This document shows positions 26,612-35,034 of a stretch of 64,000 nucleotides of DNA, in pieces; position 1 is the stretch's first letter, and each line of letters starts with the position of its first letter. A program made the position numbers and the translations under genes. Source of the DNA: Labrenzia sp. PHM005 (GTDB lineage: Bacteria; Pseudomonadota; Alphaproteobacteria; Rhizobiales; Stappiaceae); the NCBI RefSeq assembly GCF_006517275.1, contig NZ_CP041191.1, forward strand, positions 1,669,001 through 1,733,000, written 5' to 3'. The notes below the pieces were generated by a model. It was not told the origin of the DNA and ran no database searches. It saw only the letters and a program-made list of their open reading frames with translations.

Positions 26612-29092
26612 ATGACTGCTATTTATCGCTTTTTTAATCCCGCGACTGGTTCGCATTACTTTGCGTCAGGCGATACGGAGCGTGCTGTAATCGCTGCGCA
26701 GAATCCGACTTGGCTAAATGAAGGCAAAGCCTTTGATGCTGTTACGACCGCGGCTACCGGATTGGTCGGTGTTGAGCGGTGGTTCAACCCATCGTCCGGC
26801 AGGTATTTGTTTACGGCAGATGAGTTTGAACAGTCTGTACTCCCCGCAACCGGCTGGGTGAAACAATTAGACGCTGCCTGGTATGTGAGCCGGGGAGAAA
26901 GCGCTGATCTTGGATACACCTCTGGCGTATTCAGATTGTTCGTGCCGGCGTTAAACGGTCATGTCTATTCGTCCAATCAGACAGAAATAAACATTCTCAC
27001 GACCACCCTGAACGCAACAAACGAAGGCCAGGCTTATTTTATCAGCCCGACCGGTGGGGAACCGGTCGTGAATACTATCGTTCTAACCACGAATACCGAT
27101 ATTCCAGGTGCCACGTCTCCGTCACAAGATACGACTGGCACGACTGGAGATGATGCTTATACCGGCCGGTATGACCCCACTGGGAATGCGACGACCTACT
27201 CAAACGCGGATGTTTTGTCCGGTGATACCGGCACAGACTCTATGACCGTGCTGGTCACCAGCACCGACGGCAATACGGTAGATTCTGTTTCGACCGGCGT
27301 GGAGAACTTCAACGTTACAAATCAGTCCACATCTGCCAATAGCTTCATTTGGAACTTCCAGAATATCCAGGGTGAAACGACAGTTACGGATTTGAGCTCA
27401 ACAGGGACGGGGGGCAGCAACAGCATGCTGATCAACGTCGATTCGAGCGCAACCGCAGCGATGACAACCTCAAAGGGTTTGTTTGCGGTCAATTACTCCG
27501 GTGCAACATCCCGTACAGGGACTTCGGATTCATTTTCCCTTCAGCTGAATGGGTCTGGTGATTCCACAAGTTCTGCGCATTTCAGCACGGTAGACACCAG
27601 CGGCAACATTGATACCAGTTTTGAAGTCGCCAACATAACCAGCTCCACCGCTGCATCAACCGTGTCGCTTGGCACGGCTGGGAATGGCGGTGGAATGACG
27701 CTGACAACCGTCAATGTATCCGGTGATGCTGACTTGACGCTCACCGAGCATCAGAACTTCGCCGGGCTAACAACCGTGAACGCAAGCACCTTTACCGGCG
27801 CTTTGAACATCAACGCTAGTGGGTCGACGTCGTCCGGCTTTTCCTTCACAGGCGGCAGCGGAAATGACCGGATTTTGCTGGCCAACAACACGGTGAACTC
27901 GGCAACGACGCTGAATGGCAACGGTGGCACTGACACTCTCGCGACGTCGAACATAAACACCCTCACAACGTCGACTGTGAATGCGGCGACGAATTTTGAG
28001 GTTCTGGAAGATATCACCGGGGCTCGGAGCTTCACGGCATCGAACTTCACAAGTATCAACTCGTTCCTTTTCAGCACCGCCACAGCGACCAACCGGGCAA
28101 CCATGTCCGGAATTGAGAACACGGACTCAATCGCGATATCGGCAGATATCACCTATGGTGGTGACGAAGGGTTGCGCTTGTCTGGTAACTCCGCCGGCAC
28201 GACGGCAAATCTGGAACTCAGAGCGACCAGCGCAACCAATGGTGAAGTGGCAATAACGTCCAACAACAACAACAACGATGTATCCGGGATCGGGCTGGAA
28301 ACAAATGTCTCCACCCTCAATCTCAGCAGTACACTGTCGTCGGGGACGCAAACCAATGCCAACTTGATCAAAGGAACTTCGACGAACGACAACTCCTACG
28401 GTATCGAAAACAGCAATGTCGCAAACGTCAACATTTCCGGGTCTCACGCTTTGACCATCAATGCTGACGCGGGGACGTCCCTTGCAAACGGACAGCAGGT
28501 CTACGGCTTCTCGTCGGGTGTAAATGCAGATGCCAGCAGCTTCACCGGTGTCTTGCGGATCGCTGGATCGTCCGCTGCAGACACGATCCAGGGCGGCTCG
28601 GCGGCGGATATCATTTATGGATTGGGCGGTGCCGATGTCATGACCGGTAATGGCGGGGCGGATCAATTCCGTCATGCGCATTACAACAATGCAGTTGACC
28701 GGATCACTGACTTTACCGTGGGGACCGACAAGATTGGTCTGAACCAGATCAACTTTGGCAACACGACAGCCACCCAGGCTGGAGCAACACTGAGCACAGC
28801 CGACTATGTCACCAACGTATCGACGGTCACGACCATCGGCGGCGGTGCCGCAAATACCGTGATTGAATTGCAAACATCGCAGTCCACAACGGATATGACC
28901 AATAATACCGGGTCTGCCGTTGCTGCTTATGTGCTGGTGCACAACTCTACGACCGGCAGGGGCGAGCTTTGGTACGATGCGGACTGGAGTACGACAGCGA
29001 GCCGCTCGCAAATCATGACATTCGACAACGTGACGTCACTGACCGGCATCCAGGCCTTTAGCAACACGGACTTTGTCGAATACAGCTTCTAA
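26612..29092 (+). CDS. Large secreted surface protein with DUF5648-like start and RTX-like end
   Basis: Protein of 826 residues with no cysteine and no N-terminal signal peptide, as expected of a type I secretion substrate. ATG 26612 follows GGGGGAAG. Residues about 4-150 contain three aromatic repeats (YRFFNPATGSHYF, ERWFNPSSGRYLF, FRLFVPALNGHVY) like the DUF5648 domain. The middle is a Ser/Thr/Asn-rich beta-strand repeat region resembling S-layer proteins. Residues about 650-690 hold glycine/aspartate repeats (DTIQGGSAADIIYGLGGADVMTGNGGADQF) of the RTX calcium-binding kind, followed by about 135 residues ending EYSF. No secretion genes are nearby. Adhesin or S-layer-like role is inferred. 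Confidence 0.8.
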   Translation: MTAIYRFFNPATGSHYFASGDTERAVIAAQNPTWLNEGKAFDAVTTAATGLVGVERWFNPSSGRYLFTADEFEQSVLPATGWVKQLDAAWYVSRGESADLGYTSGVFRLFVPALNGHVYSSNQTEINILTTTLNATNEGQAYFISPTGGEPVVNTIVLTTNTDIPGATSPSQDTTGTTGDDAYTGRYDPTGNATTYSNADVLSGDTGTDSMTVLVTSTDGNTVDSVSTGVENFNVTNQSTSANSFIWNFQNIQGETTVTDLSSTGTGGSNSMLINVDSSATAAMTTSKGLFAVNYSGATSRTGTSDSFSLQLNGSGDSTSSAHFSTVDTSGNIDTSFEVANITSSTAASTVSLGTAGNGGGMTLTTVNVSGDADLTLTEHQNFAGLTTVNASTFTGALNINASGSTSSGFSFTGGSGNDRILLANNTVNSATTLNGNGGTDTLATSNINTLTTSTVNAATNFEVLEDITGARSFTASNFTSINSFLFSTATATNRATMSGIENTDSIAISADITYGGDEGLRLSGNSAGTTANLELRATSATNGEVAITSNNNNNDVSGIGLETNVSTLNLSSTLSSGTQTNANLIKGTSTNDNSYGIENSNVANVNISGSHALTINADAGTSLANGQQVYGFSSGVNADASSFTGVLRIAGSSAADTIQGGSAADIIYGLGGADVMTGNGGADQFRHAHYNNAVDRITDFTVGTDKIGLNQINFGNTTATQAGATLSTADYVTNVSTVTTIGGGAANTVIELQTSQSTTDMTNNTGSAVAAYVLVHNSTTGRGELWYDADWSTTASRSQIMTFDNVTSLTGIQAFSNTDFVEYSF

Positions 29093-29108
29093 AGCCCACG
29101 TTGTCAGG

Positions 29109-29142
29109 CAGCGCCACTTCTTAGGACGTGGCGCTGTTGCTG
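29109..29142 (+). terminator. Terminator between the surface-protein gene and the convergent cyclase gene
   Basis: Perfect 9-bp stem CAGCGCCAC/GTGGCGCTG (29109-29117 with 29128-29136), then TTGCTGTTT. It lies between converging genes and may serve both. Confidence 0.7.
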
Positions 29143-29143
29143 T

Positions 29144-31339
29144 TTAGAGTTTTGTTTTTTCAGATATTTGGTCTTCAAACCGGTCGAAAAAAGTACTCAG
29201 AGCCGGCGCAAGTTTGCGGGCGACGGCGAGTTCCATTTCTGCAGATCTTGTCTCGCCGGATTTGACCGCAGACGTCAGACCGTCATGGACACGGGCAAGT
29301 TTCCGGTAGTCTTCAGTTGCGGCGTAAGTTTCATCGCCGATCAAAGCATAAAGGCGAACCGGTTCGCTTTTGCCTTTGAGCGGAATTTCGCCGGCTTCCA
29401 AAAAGGCAAGCTCGGGCGCCTGTGCTCTCGTTTCTTCAGAAACCAACAGTTCAGATCCCACCGCCTTGCAACTCGATTCAATTCGTGAGGCGACGTTCAC
29501 CGCATCCCCGATCACCGAATAATTGAAGCGCCGTTCTGAACCCATATTGCCGACACAGGCATCGCCGCTGTTCAGGCCGATGCCGATCTTAACCGTCTGA
29601 GCCTTGAGATCGCGGGCTTTGAACCCGAACGCGTCCCGAGCGTTGAGATCCTCGACAATCTTGAGCATCGCAAGGCTGGCGCGGCAGGCTTTTTCGGCAT
29701 GATCTGGGACCGCCAATGGCGCATTCCAAAACGCCATGATGCTGTCGCCAATATATTTGTCGATCGTGCCGCCTTCCGCCTGGATGGCATCGGACAAAGG
29801 CGACAGGAGAGTGTTCAAGAAAGCGACCAGTTCTGTCGGTGTAAGTTGCTCTGAGATTGGGGTGAAGCCACGGATATCCATGAACAGAATAGTCATCGGC
29901 CGGATTTCTCCGCCGAGCGTCAATTGATCCGGGGTCTTTTCAAGCTGAGTAACAAGATCAGGTGAAAGGTATTGGCTGAAGGCCTGGCGCACAAAGCGTT
30001 TTTCCCGCTCGGTAAGAAAATAGAGCATCGCAGTGGCGGCAGCAAAAACCATGAAGGCGGCAAGGCTCGGAAAAATTGGATCAATCAGCAGGCCATGTTC
30101 CAGAAACAAATAGAACGAGCCGCCAATCAGAACGGCTGTCACTGCCACACCGATCATCGCGGTGCCAAGACTGCCAATCATCGGCAAAATCAGAATGAAG
30201 AGCGAACCGGTCAGGATCGTTGTTAGGGTCTCCAGGCCCTCGGCCCAATCCGGCCGGTTCAAAAACTGACCATTAATCATTTGTTCCAACGCCTGGGCAT
30301 GGACAGAGACTCCAGGTACCAAATCCCCAAGAGCCGTTGCACGGATGTCGCGAAGGCCGGCAGCCGATGTGCCCACCAACACGATATGGCCTTCAATCAG
30401 CGGTGCAAGGTCTGCGTGTTTGTCCCGAGCAAACAGTTCTTTTGACTGGATGTACCGGTCAGGTCGATCGGGGGTGTAGTAAACCCAGATTTCACCGGTG
30501 GCGGTGGTTGGAACTGTGAAAGCGCCGATTTTCAAATCGGTTATGGCCGGTGTGCCGCTGTCGATCTCACCGCTGGCACTTGTTGTGCGCACGATCAGTC
30601 CACTGGCGCCTTGCGCAACCCGCAAGGCTTCGGTGGCCAGCCCTGGATACACACTTGTCCCATCGCTCATGATGAGGGGTACCCGGCGGATGACACCGTC
30701 GCGGTCGTCTTGAGACACAGAAATTGAGCCAACGCCGCTGGCGCTTTCCTGAAGAATATCGAGGCTGGGAACCGCAGCGGGAAACGGAGGGAGGATGGTT
30801 ACAGGATCAGCGCCGCCATAGGCCATTCCGGCTTTTTTTATCGGAACACGTCCTGTCGATTTGTCTGAAATCGCAAAGCCAAGAACGACCGGATATGAGG
30901 CAATTGTCTCGGCCAAAAACCCGTCATTGTCGGGCAAATCCTGCAGCGAATTTATGACATGATCCGGTGTTCCAGCCGGCAAGGATGCTTGAATTTGTGT
31001 CGGAGATGTCCGGTCTGGCTCCGGAAAGATGACGTCGAAAACAACGGTCGCAGCACCAAGCTCCATCAAAACATCGACCAGTTCGGCGATCTTGGTTCTC
31101 GGCCACGGCCATTGCCCGATATCCGAGATGGACGCTTCGTCAATATCGACGATACGTACGGGTGCCGGTTGATAGTCGCGGGGCTGGAACCGCTGATAAT
31201 AGTCGAAGGTCAGCTCCCGGACCGCGACAAGAAAATCCGGATTGGCAATCCTCAGACCGGTCATGAGAATGAGGACGAGCGTCGCAGTCAACGCGACAAA
31301 ACCACGGCGGGAGAAAATGGCTTTGATCTGAAAGGTCAT
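29144..31339 (-). CDS. CHASE2-domain adenylate/guanylate cyclase
   Basis: Membrane protein of 731 residues that probably makes cAMP (or cGMP) in response to an extracytoplasmic signal. Helix 1 is at about residues 13-30. The CHASE2 sensor (about 35-345) contains VRIVDIDEASISDIGQWPWPR. Three further helices (about 355-425) lead to a class III cyclase domain (about 475-660). Catalytic motifs are visible: TILFMDIRGFT with the first metal Asp, then GGTIDKYIGDSIMAFWNAP with the second, and NYSVIGDAVNVASRIES. It converges on the surface-protein gene, with only the terminator between. Confidence 0.95.
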   Translation of the reverse strand: MTFQIKAIFSRRGFVALTATLVLILMTGLRIANPDFLVAVRELTFDYYQRFQPRDYQPAPVRIVDIDEASISDIGQWPWPRTKIAELVDVLMELGAATVVFDVIFPEPDRTSPTQIQASLPAGTPDHVINSLQDLPDNDGFLAETIASYPVVLGFAISDKSTGRVPIKKAGMAYGGADPVTILPPFPAAVPSLDILQESASGVGSISVSQDDRDGVIRRVPLIMSDGTSVYPGLATEALRVAQGASGLIVRTTSASGEIDSGTPAITDLKIGAFTVPTTATGEIWVYYTPDRPDRYIQSKELFARDKHADLAPLIEGHIVLVGTSAAGLRDIRATALGDLVPGVSVHAQALEQMINGQFLNRPDWAEGLETLTTILTGSLFILILPMIGSLGTAMIGVAVTAVLIGGSFYLFLEHGLLIDPIFPSLAAFMVFAAATAMLYFLTEREKRFVRQAFSQYLSPDLVTQLEKTPDQLTLGGEIRPMTILFMDIRGFTPISEQLTPTELVAFLNTLLSPLSDAIQAEGGTIDKYIGDSIMAFWNAPLAVPDHAEKACRASLAMLKIVEDLNARDAFGFKARDLKAQTVKIGIGLNSGDACVGNMGSERRFNYSVIGDAVNVASRIESSCKAVGSELLVSEETRAQAPELAFLEAGEIPLKGKSEPVRLYALIGDETYAATEDYRKLARVHDGLTSAVKSGETRSAEMELAVARKLAPALSTFFDRFEDQISEKTKL

Positions 31340-31415
31340 ACGGGCCTGACTTTTTGAAAATCAAGCAAACCTAGGACGTGGGTGGAGAGGGAGCAAGTGG
31401 ACGGCCGTTCTCCGA

Positions 31416-31446
31416 ATAAAAAACGCCGGGCTGTTGACCCGGCGTT
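31416..31446 (-). terminator. Terminator of rpoH
   Basis: Reading on the minus strand: perfect 9-bp stem AACGCCGGG/CCCGGCGTT with a seven-base loop, then six T. Confidence 0.9.
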
Positions 31447-31469
31447 GTGATGCTTATTTCTGCCGACGT

Positions 31470-32357
31470 TTAAGCGACCGGCTGTGGTTCCATCGTCCGC
31501 GCGCTGCTGCGGACAGCCTTTTGGACCTTTTCGAAGGCGCGGACCTCGATCTGGCGGACACGCTCGCGGCTGACACCGAATTCACCGGAAAGATCTTCCA
31601 GGGTCATTGGATCTTCAGACAGACGGCGGGCTTCGAAGATGCGGCGCTCTCGCTCATTCAAGACGCTCATGGCATCGCTGAGCATCTTCCGGCGCATGTC
31701 CAGCTCTTCCTGGTTGGCGAGCAGAGTTTCTTGGCTGTCGCTTTCGTCCACCAGCCAATCCTGCCATTCGCCGGCATCGGCTTCGGCCCGGATCGGTGCG
31801 TTGAGGCTGGCATCGCCGCCGAGGCGCCGGTTCATCGACACCACTTCGTCCTCAGACACGCCAAGACGGGTGGCTATCTCCTTGACCTGATGCGGTTTCA
31901 GATCGCCTTCGTCCAGGGCCTGGATTTTGCCTTTCAGGCGGCGGAGATTGAAGAACAACCGTTTCTGGTTGGCGGTCGTGCCCATTTTGACCAGGGACCA
32001 GGACCGCAGGATGTACTCTTGGATCGCTGCCTTGATCCACCACATGGCGTATGTCGCCAAACGGAATCCTTTGTCCGGCTCAAAACGTTTGACCGCCTGC
32101 ATCAGGCCGACATTGCCCTCTGACACGACTTCGCCGATCGGCAATCCGTAGCCACGGTAACCCATAGCGATTTTGGCGACGAGGCGCAGGTGTGAATTGA
32201 CCAGACGTTCGGCAGCCTGCGGATCCTCATGCTCTTTGTAGCGCTTGGCGAGCATGTACTCTTCCTGCGGCTGGAGCATCGGAAACTTGCGAATCTCATC
32301 CAGATATCGGCTGAGACCACCTTCACCTGCGGTGAGCGTCGGTAAATTTTGGGCCAT
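31470..32357 (-). CDS. rpoH: Heat-shock sigma factor RpoH (sigma-32)
   Basis: Sigma-70-family factor of 295 residues directing heat-shock transcription. The start is ATG 32357 (reverse strand), with AAGGGGGG upstream; a GTG three codons earlier is possible. Region 2 contains LVNSHLRLVAKIAMGYRGYGLP and EGNVGLMQAVKRFEPDKGFRLATYAMWWIKAAIQEYILRSW. The RpoH box lies around KLFFNLRRLK (here QKRLFFNLRRLKGKIQ). Region 4 ends with LEDLSGEFGVSRERVRQIEVRAFEKVQKAV. It would drive the candidate promoter of ftsH at 10400-10428, and FtsH usually degrades RpoH. Confidence 0.97.
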   Translation of the reverse strand: MAQNLPTLTAGEGGLSRYLDEIRKFPMLQPQEEYMLAKRYKEHEDPQAAERLVNSHLRLVAKIAMGYRGYGLPIGEVVSEGNVGLMQAVKRFEPDKGFRLATYAMWWIKAAIQEYILRSWSLVKMGTTANQKRLFFNLRRLKGKIQALDEGDLKPHQVKEIATRLGVSEDEVVSMNRRLGGDASLNAPIRAEADAGEWQDWLVDESDSQETLLANQEELDMRRKMLSDAMSVLNERERRIFEARRLSEDPMTLEDLSGEFGVSRERVRQIEVRAFEKVQKAVRSSARTMEPQPVA

Positions 32358-32527
32358 TGAATGCACCCCCCTTCGTCAAATTCGCTCGGCGACCCTGATT
32401 GCCCCGCAAAGCGCAGACAAAGAAAACGGGCACGCCAAATGCACATCCCATGTCCATTCCGGCACACGGGAACTCATAATATAGGTTGGAATTTGCCGAT
32501 TACATGGCCAGAAAGCGGAATGGCTTC

Positions 32528-33553
32528 CTAAAATTTTTGTAATGCAGACAAAAGCTTTGCAAAATCCTCAGGATATGGGCTCTCAAAACGCAAAGTTTTT
32601 CCTGTTATCGGATGTTCGAAAGCGAGCAAACCGGCATGCAATGCTTGACGTTGAAAATCGCCGACCAGGCTTTTCAGGGGCTCATCCAGCCGGTTGATTT
32701 TCGTTTTGAAGCCGGATCCGTAGTCGTCATCTCCCAGGAGCGGATGGCCGATATGAGCCATATGAACGCGGATTTGGTGGGTGCGGCCAGTCTCCAGGCG
32801 GCACTCCATGAGCGACGCCAGAGCCGCTTGATCTGAGGGGCCAAATCGTTCCTTAACTTGCCAATGGGTAATGGCCTGGCGTCCGCTTGTTTTTACAACG
32901 GCGATCTTCTGGCGGTTCGCTTGGGAGCGTGCCAGATTGGCATCAATGGTGCCTTTGAGGCTGGATGGCGCGCCCCAAACGAGCGCCGAATAGGCCCGTT
33001 CAAGCGGACCCGTCCGACCATGGTCGGCGAATTGTGCTGCAAGCCCTTGGTGAGCTTGATCCGTTTTGGCAACGACCAAAAGACCGGAAGTGTCCTTGTC
33101 AATCCGGTGCACGATACCGGGTCGTTTCACACCACCAATGCCAGATAGGCTGTCGCCGCAATGATGGATGAGGGCGTTGACAAGAGTGCCGGTCCAATTA
33201 CCGGCGCCGGGATGAACAACCAGTCCGGCCGGTTTGTTAATCACGATTAAGTGCTCGTCCTCGAAAACGACCGACAACGGGATGTCTTCGCCTTTGGGCT
33301 CCGGGTCTTCCGGTTCCGGTAAGACCAAAGTAATCTCATTACCTTCATTGACCCGGAATTTCGGCTCCACTATTTTCGCGCCTCCGATGGAAACGCCACC
33401 AGCCTTGATCAGAGCTTGAATTCTGTTCCGGCTCAACGTTTCCAGATGCGCTGCAAGTACGGCATCAATTCGTTTGCCAGCGTCGTCAGGCTCAACCGTC
33501 ATAGTGAAATCCGTGTCATCGCCGGCCGGATCGTCTTGGGAAAATTCTGTCAT
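32528..33553 (-). CDS. rluD: RluD-type 23S rRNA pseudouridine synthase
   Basis: RluA-family pseudouridine synthase of 341 residues. An S4 RNA-binding domain is at about residues 22-85 (KRIDAVLAAHLETLSRNRIQALIKAGGVSIGG). The catalytic motif HRIDKDTSGLLVVAKT places the nucleophilic Asp at residue 152. RTHQIRVHMAHIGHPLLGDDDYG is the C-terminal family motif. It most likely modifies helix 69 of 23S rRNA. Its ATG (complement of 33551-33553) overlaps the ATG of the divergent gene at 33552. It lies upstream of rpoH on the same strand with 170 bases between. Confidence 0.93.
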   Translation of the reverse strand: MTEFSQDDPAGDDTDFTMTVEPDDAGKRIDAVLAAHLETLSRNRIQALIKAGGVSIGGAKIVEPKFRVNEGNEITLVLPEPEDPEPKGEDIPLSVVFEDEHLIVINKPAGLVVHPGAGNWTGTLVNALIHHCGDSLSGIGGVKRPGIVHRIDKDTSGLLVVAKTDQAHQGLAAQFADHGRTGPLERAYSALVWGAPSSLKGTIDANLARSQANRQKIAVVKTSGRQAITHWQVKERFGPSDQAALASLMECRLETGRTHQIRVHMAHIGHPLLGDDDYGSGFKTKINRLDEPLKSLVGDFQRQALHAGLLAFEHPITGKTLRFESPYPEDFAKLLSALQKF

Positions 33554-33908
33554 GTCTCAACCTGATTACCGGGATGAAGGTCCGGAAGAAGCGCCTCTGG
33601 ATCCTGCTACCCAGCGGGTACAAGCAAAGCTGAAGCGGTTGCTGCTTGGCTCGTCCCTGATCATGTTTGCTGGGTTCATCGCTGTCTTTGCAGCAATCCT
33701 TTATAAGATCAACTCCTATGAAGCAGATCCTTACGGCATTGCGTTCACAGAAAGCGTGAATGTTGGGCCAGATGCAGAGGTTCTTCAGGTCACACTTGCC
33801 GATGGAATGATGCTGGTTCTTGTCCGCGAAGGGACCACAACAGCCTTGCTTCGCTTTGACCCGGCCAACGGAAAACTGTTGGGCCGGACAGCCTTTATTG
33901 GCAGATAG
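33552..33908 (+). CDS. Small membrane-anchored protein, probably DUF6476
   Basis: Protein of 118 residues with a charged N-terminus (SQPDYRDEGPEEAPLDPATQ), one transmembrane helix (about residues 37-58, LLLGSSLIMFAGFIAVFAAIL) and an extracytoplasmic beta-rich domain ending in LADGMMLVLVREGTTTALLRFDPANGKLLG. It resembles DUF6476-type proteins of Hyphomicrobiales, of unknown function. ATG 33552 is preferred; an upstream ATG at 33474 would extend it into the divergent rluD gene. The gene has no recognisable ribosome-binding site outside the rluD coding sequence. Confidence 0.75.
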   Translation: MSQPDYRDEGPEEAPLDPATQRVQAKLKRLLLGSSLIMFAGFIAVFAAILYKINSYEADPYGIAFTESVNVGPDAEVLQVTLADGMMLVLVREGTTTALLRFDPANGKLLGRTAFIGR

Positions 33909-34019
33909 TGGTTATAAACAGCTTGTTGCTAAAAAAATGACGCAAGGGGCTTGCGTCCGGCGCTGAGCCCATTTATACGCACGGTCCTCGGCTTGAGGAA
34001 CAACGTCTCTCGAGCTTGC

Positions 34020-34094
34020 GCGCCCATCGTCTAGCGGTTAGGACGCCGCCCTTTCACGGCGGAAACAGGGGTTCGATTCCCCTTGGGCGTGCCA
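34020..34094 (+). tRNA. tRNA-Glu (anticodon TTC)
   Basis: A 75-base cloverleaf with encoded CCA. Acceptor GCGCCCA (34020-34026) pairs with TGGGCGT (34084-34090), with a G-U first pair. Anticodon stem CCGCC/GGCGG encloses loop CTTTCAC with anticodon TTC at 34053-34055. The T arm is AGGGG-TTCGATT-CCCCT. D-arm sequence TCTAGCGGTTAGGA is typical of Glu tRNAs. Confidence 0.95.
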
Positions 34095-34173
34095 TTCTTC
34101 TTCTAAATGTAGAATAAACACAATCCACGCCTTTCGGCAGGTGCTATGCCGTGCGGCGAGACTTTCCGCCCGA

Positions 34174-34947
34174 TCAACTGGTCTCTGGGTTTTCCGTTTC
34201 GATGAGTTTCGTGTCAGATTCAGCGGCGATCTCTGCAAATTCCGGACTGGGGCAGCGGTCGGTGACCAGGGTAGTTACCTGAGAAAGATGCCCGACGCGG
34301 ACGGGTGCGGTCCGTTCGAACTTGGTGCTGTCGGCAGCCAGAATCACATGCCGTGCGTTTTCCATGATCGTCTTGGTGACTTTGACTTCCCGGTAGTCGT
34401 AGTCGAGCAGGGAACCATCCGGATCGATCGCCGATGCGCCAATAACAGCAAAATCCACCTTGAATTGGCGCATAAAATCCACGGCGGCTTCTCCAACAAT
34501 ACCGCCGTCGGCATGGCGCAGGACACCGCCGGCAACAACAACTTCGATCTGGGAATAGCCGCGCATCAGGCTGGCCACGTTGATGTTGTTAGTGATCACC
34601 ATCAATCCGTGATGCTGAAGCAGCGCCTGTGCCACAGCCTCAGTCGTCGTGCCGATGTTGATGAAGATGGATGCATTATCTGGGATGAGGGCGGCAACGC
34701 TGGAGCCAATATCAGCCTTCTCTTTGCTGGAGATGATCCTGCGGGCTTCGTATCCCACATTTTCAATACCGGACGATAGAAGTGCGCCGCCATGTGTTCG
34801 TGCGAGCAGGCGGCGTTCGCATAGTTCGTTCAAATCTTTCCGGATCGTTTGCGGGCTGACTTCAAATCGTTTTGCCAGATCCTCAACGCTGACACGGCCC
34901 AATTGGCGGGCCAGTTCCAAAATCGCATTGTGGCGTTCAATCAGCAT
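34174..34947 (-). CDS. glpR: DeoR-family repressor, GlpR-like
   Basis: Regulator of 257 residues. The N-terminal DeoR helix-turn-helix (about residues 4-58) reads ERHNAILELARQLGRVSVEDLAKRFEVSPQTIRKDLNELCERRLLARTHGGA. The C-terminal sugar-phosphate sensor domain contains IFINIGTTTEAVAQALL, which matches GlpR closely, and VVAGGVLRHADGGIVGEAA. GlpR represses glp genes until bound by glycerol-3-phosphate. glpD and glpK are 20 kb away in this window and are the likely targets; this assignment is inferred from sequence resemblance. Confidence 0.85.
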   Translation of the reverse strand: MLIERHNAILELARQLGRVSVEDLAKRFEVSPQTIRKDLNELCERRLLARTHGGALLSSGIENVGYEARRIISSKEKADIGSSVAALIPDNASIFINIGTTTEAVAQALLQHHGLMVITNNINVASLMRGYSQIEVVVAGGVLRHADGGIVGEAAVDFMRQFKVDFAVIGASAIDPDGSLLDYDYREVKVTKTIMENARHVILAADSTKFERTAPVRVGHLSQVTTLVTDRCPSPEFAEIAAESDTKLIETENPETS

Positions 34948-35034
34948 GAGGAAAGTGTCCAGTCGGCAGGAAGGTCAGTTGTTTCAATTAAAGATGCAGT
35001 GGCCTGCGTCAAGCTGCGGCACAGGGGGCGAGTC

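Noticed and set aside
31434..32123. Open frame of about 230 codons on the plus strand across rpoH
   Set aside because: Shadow of rpoH; it also runs over the rpoH terminator.
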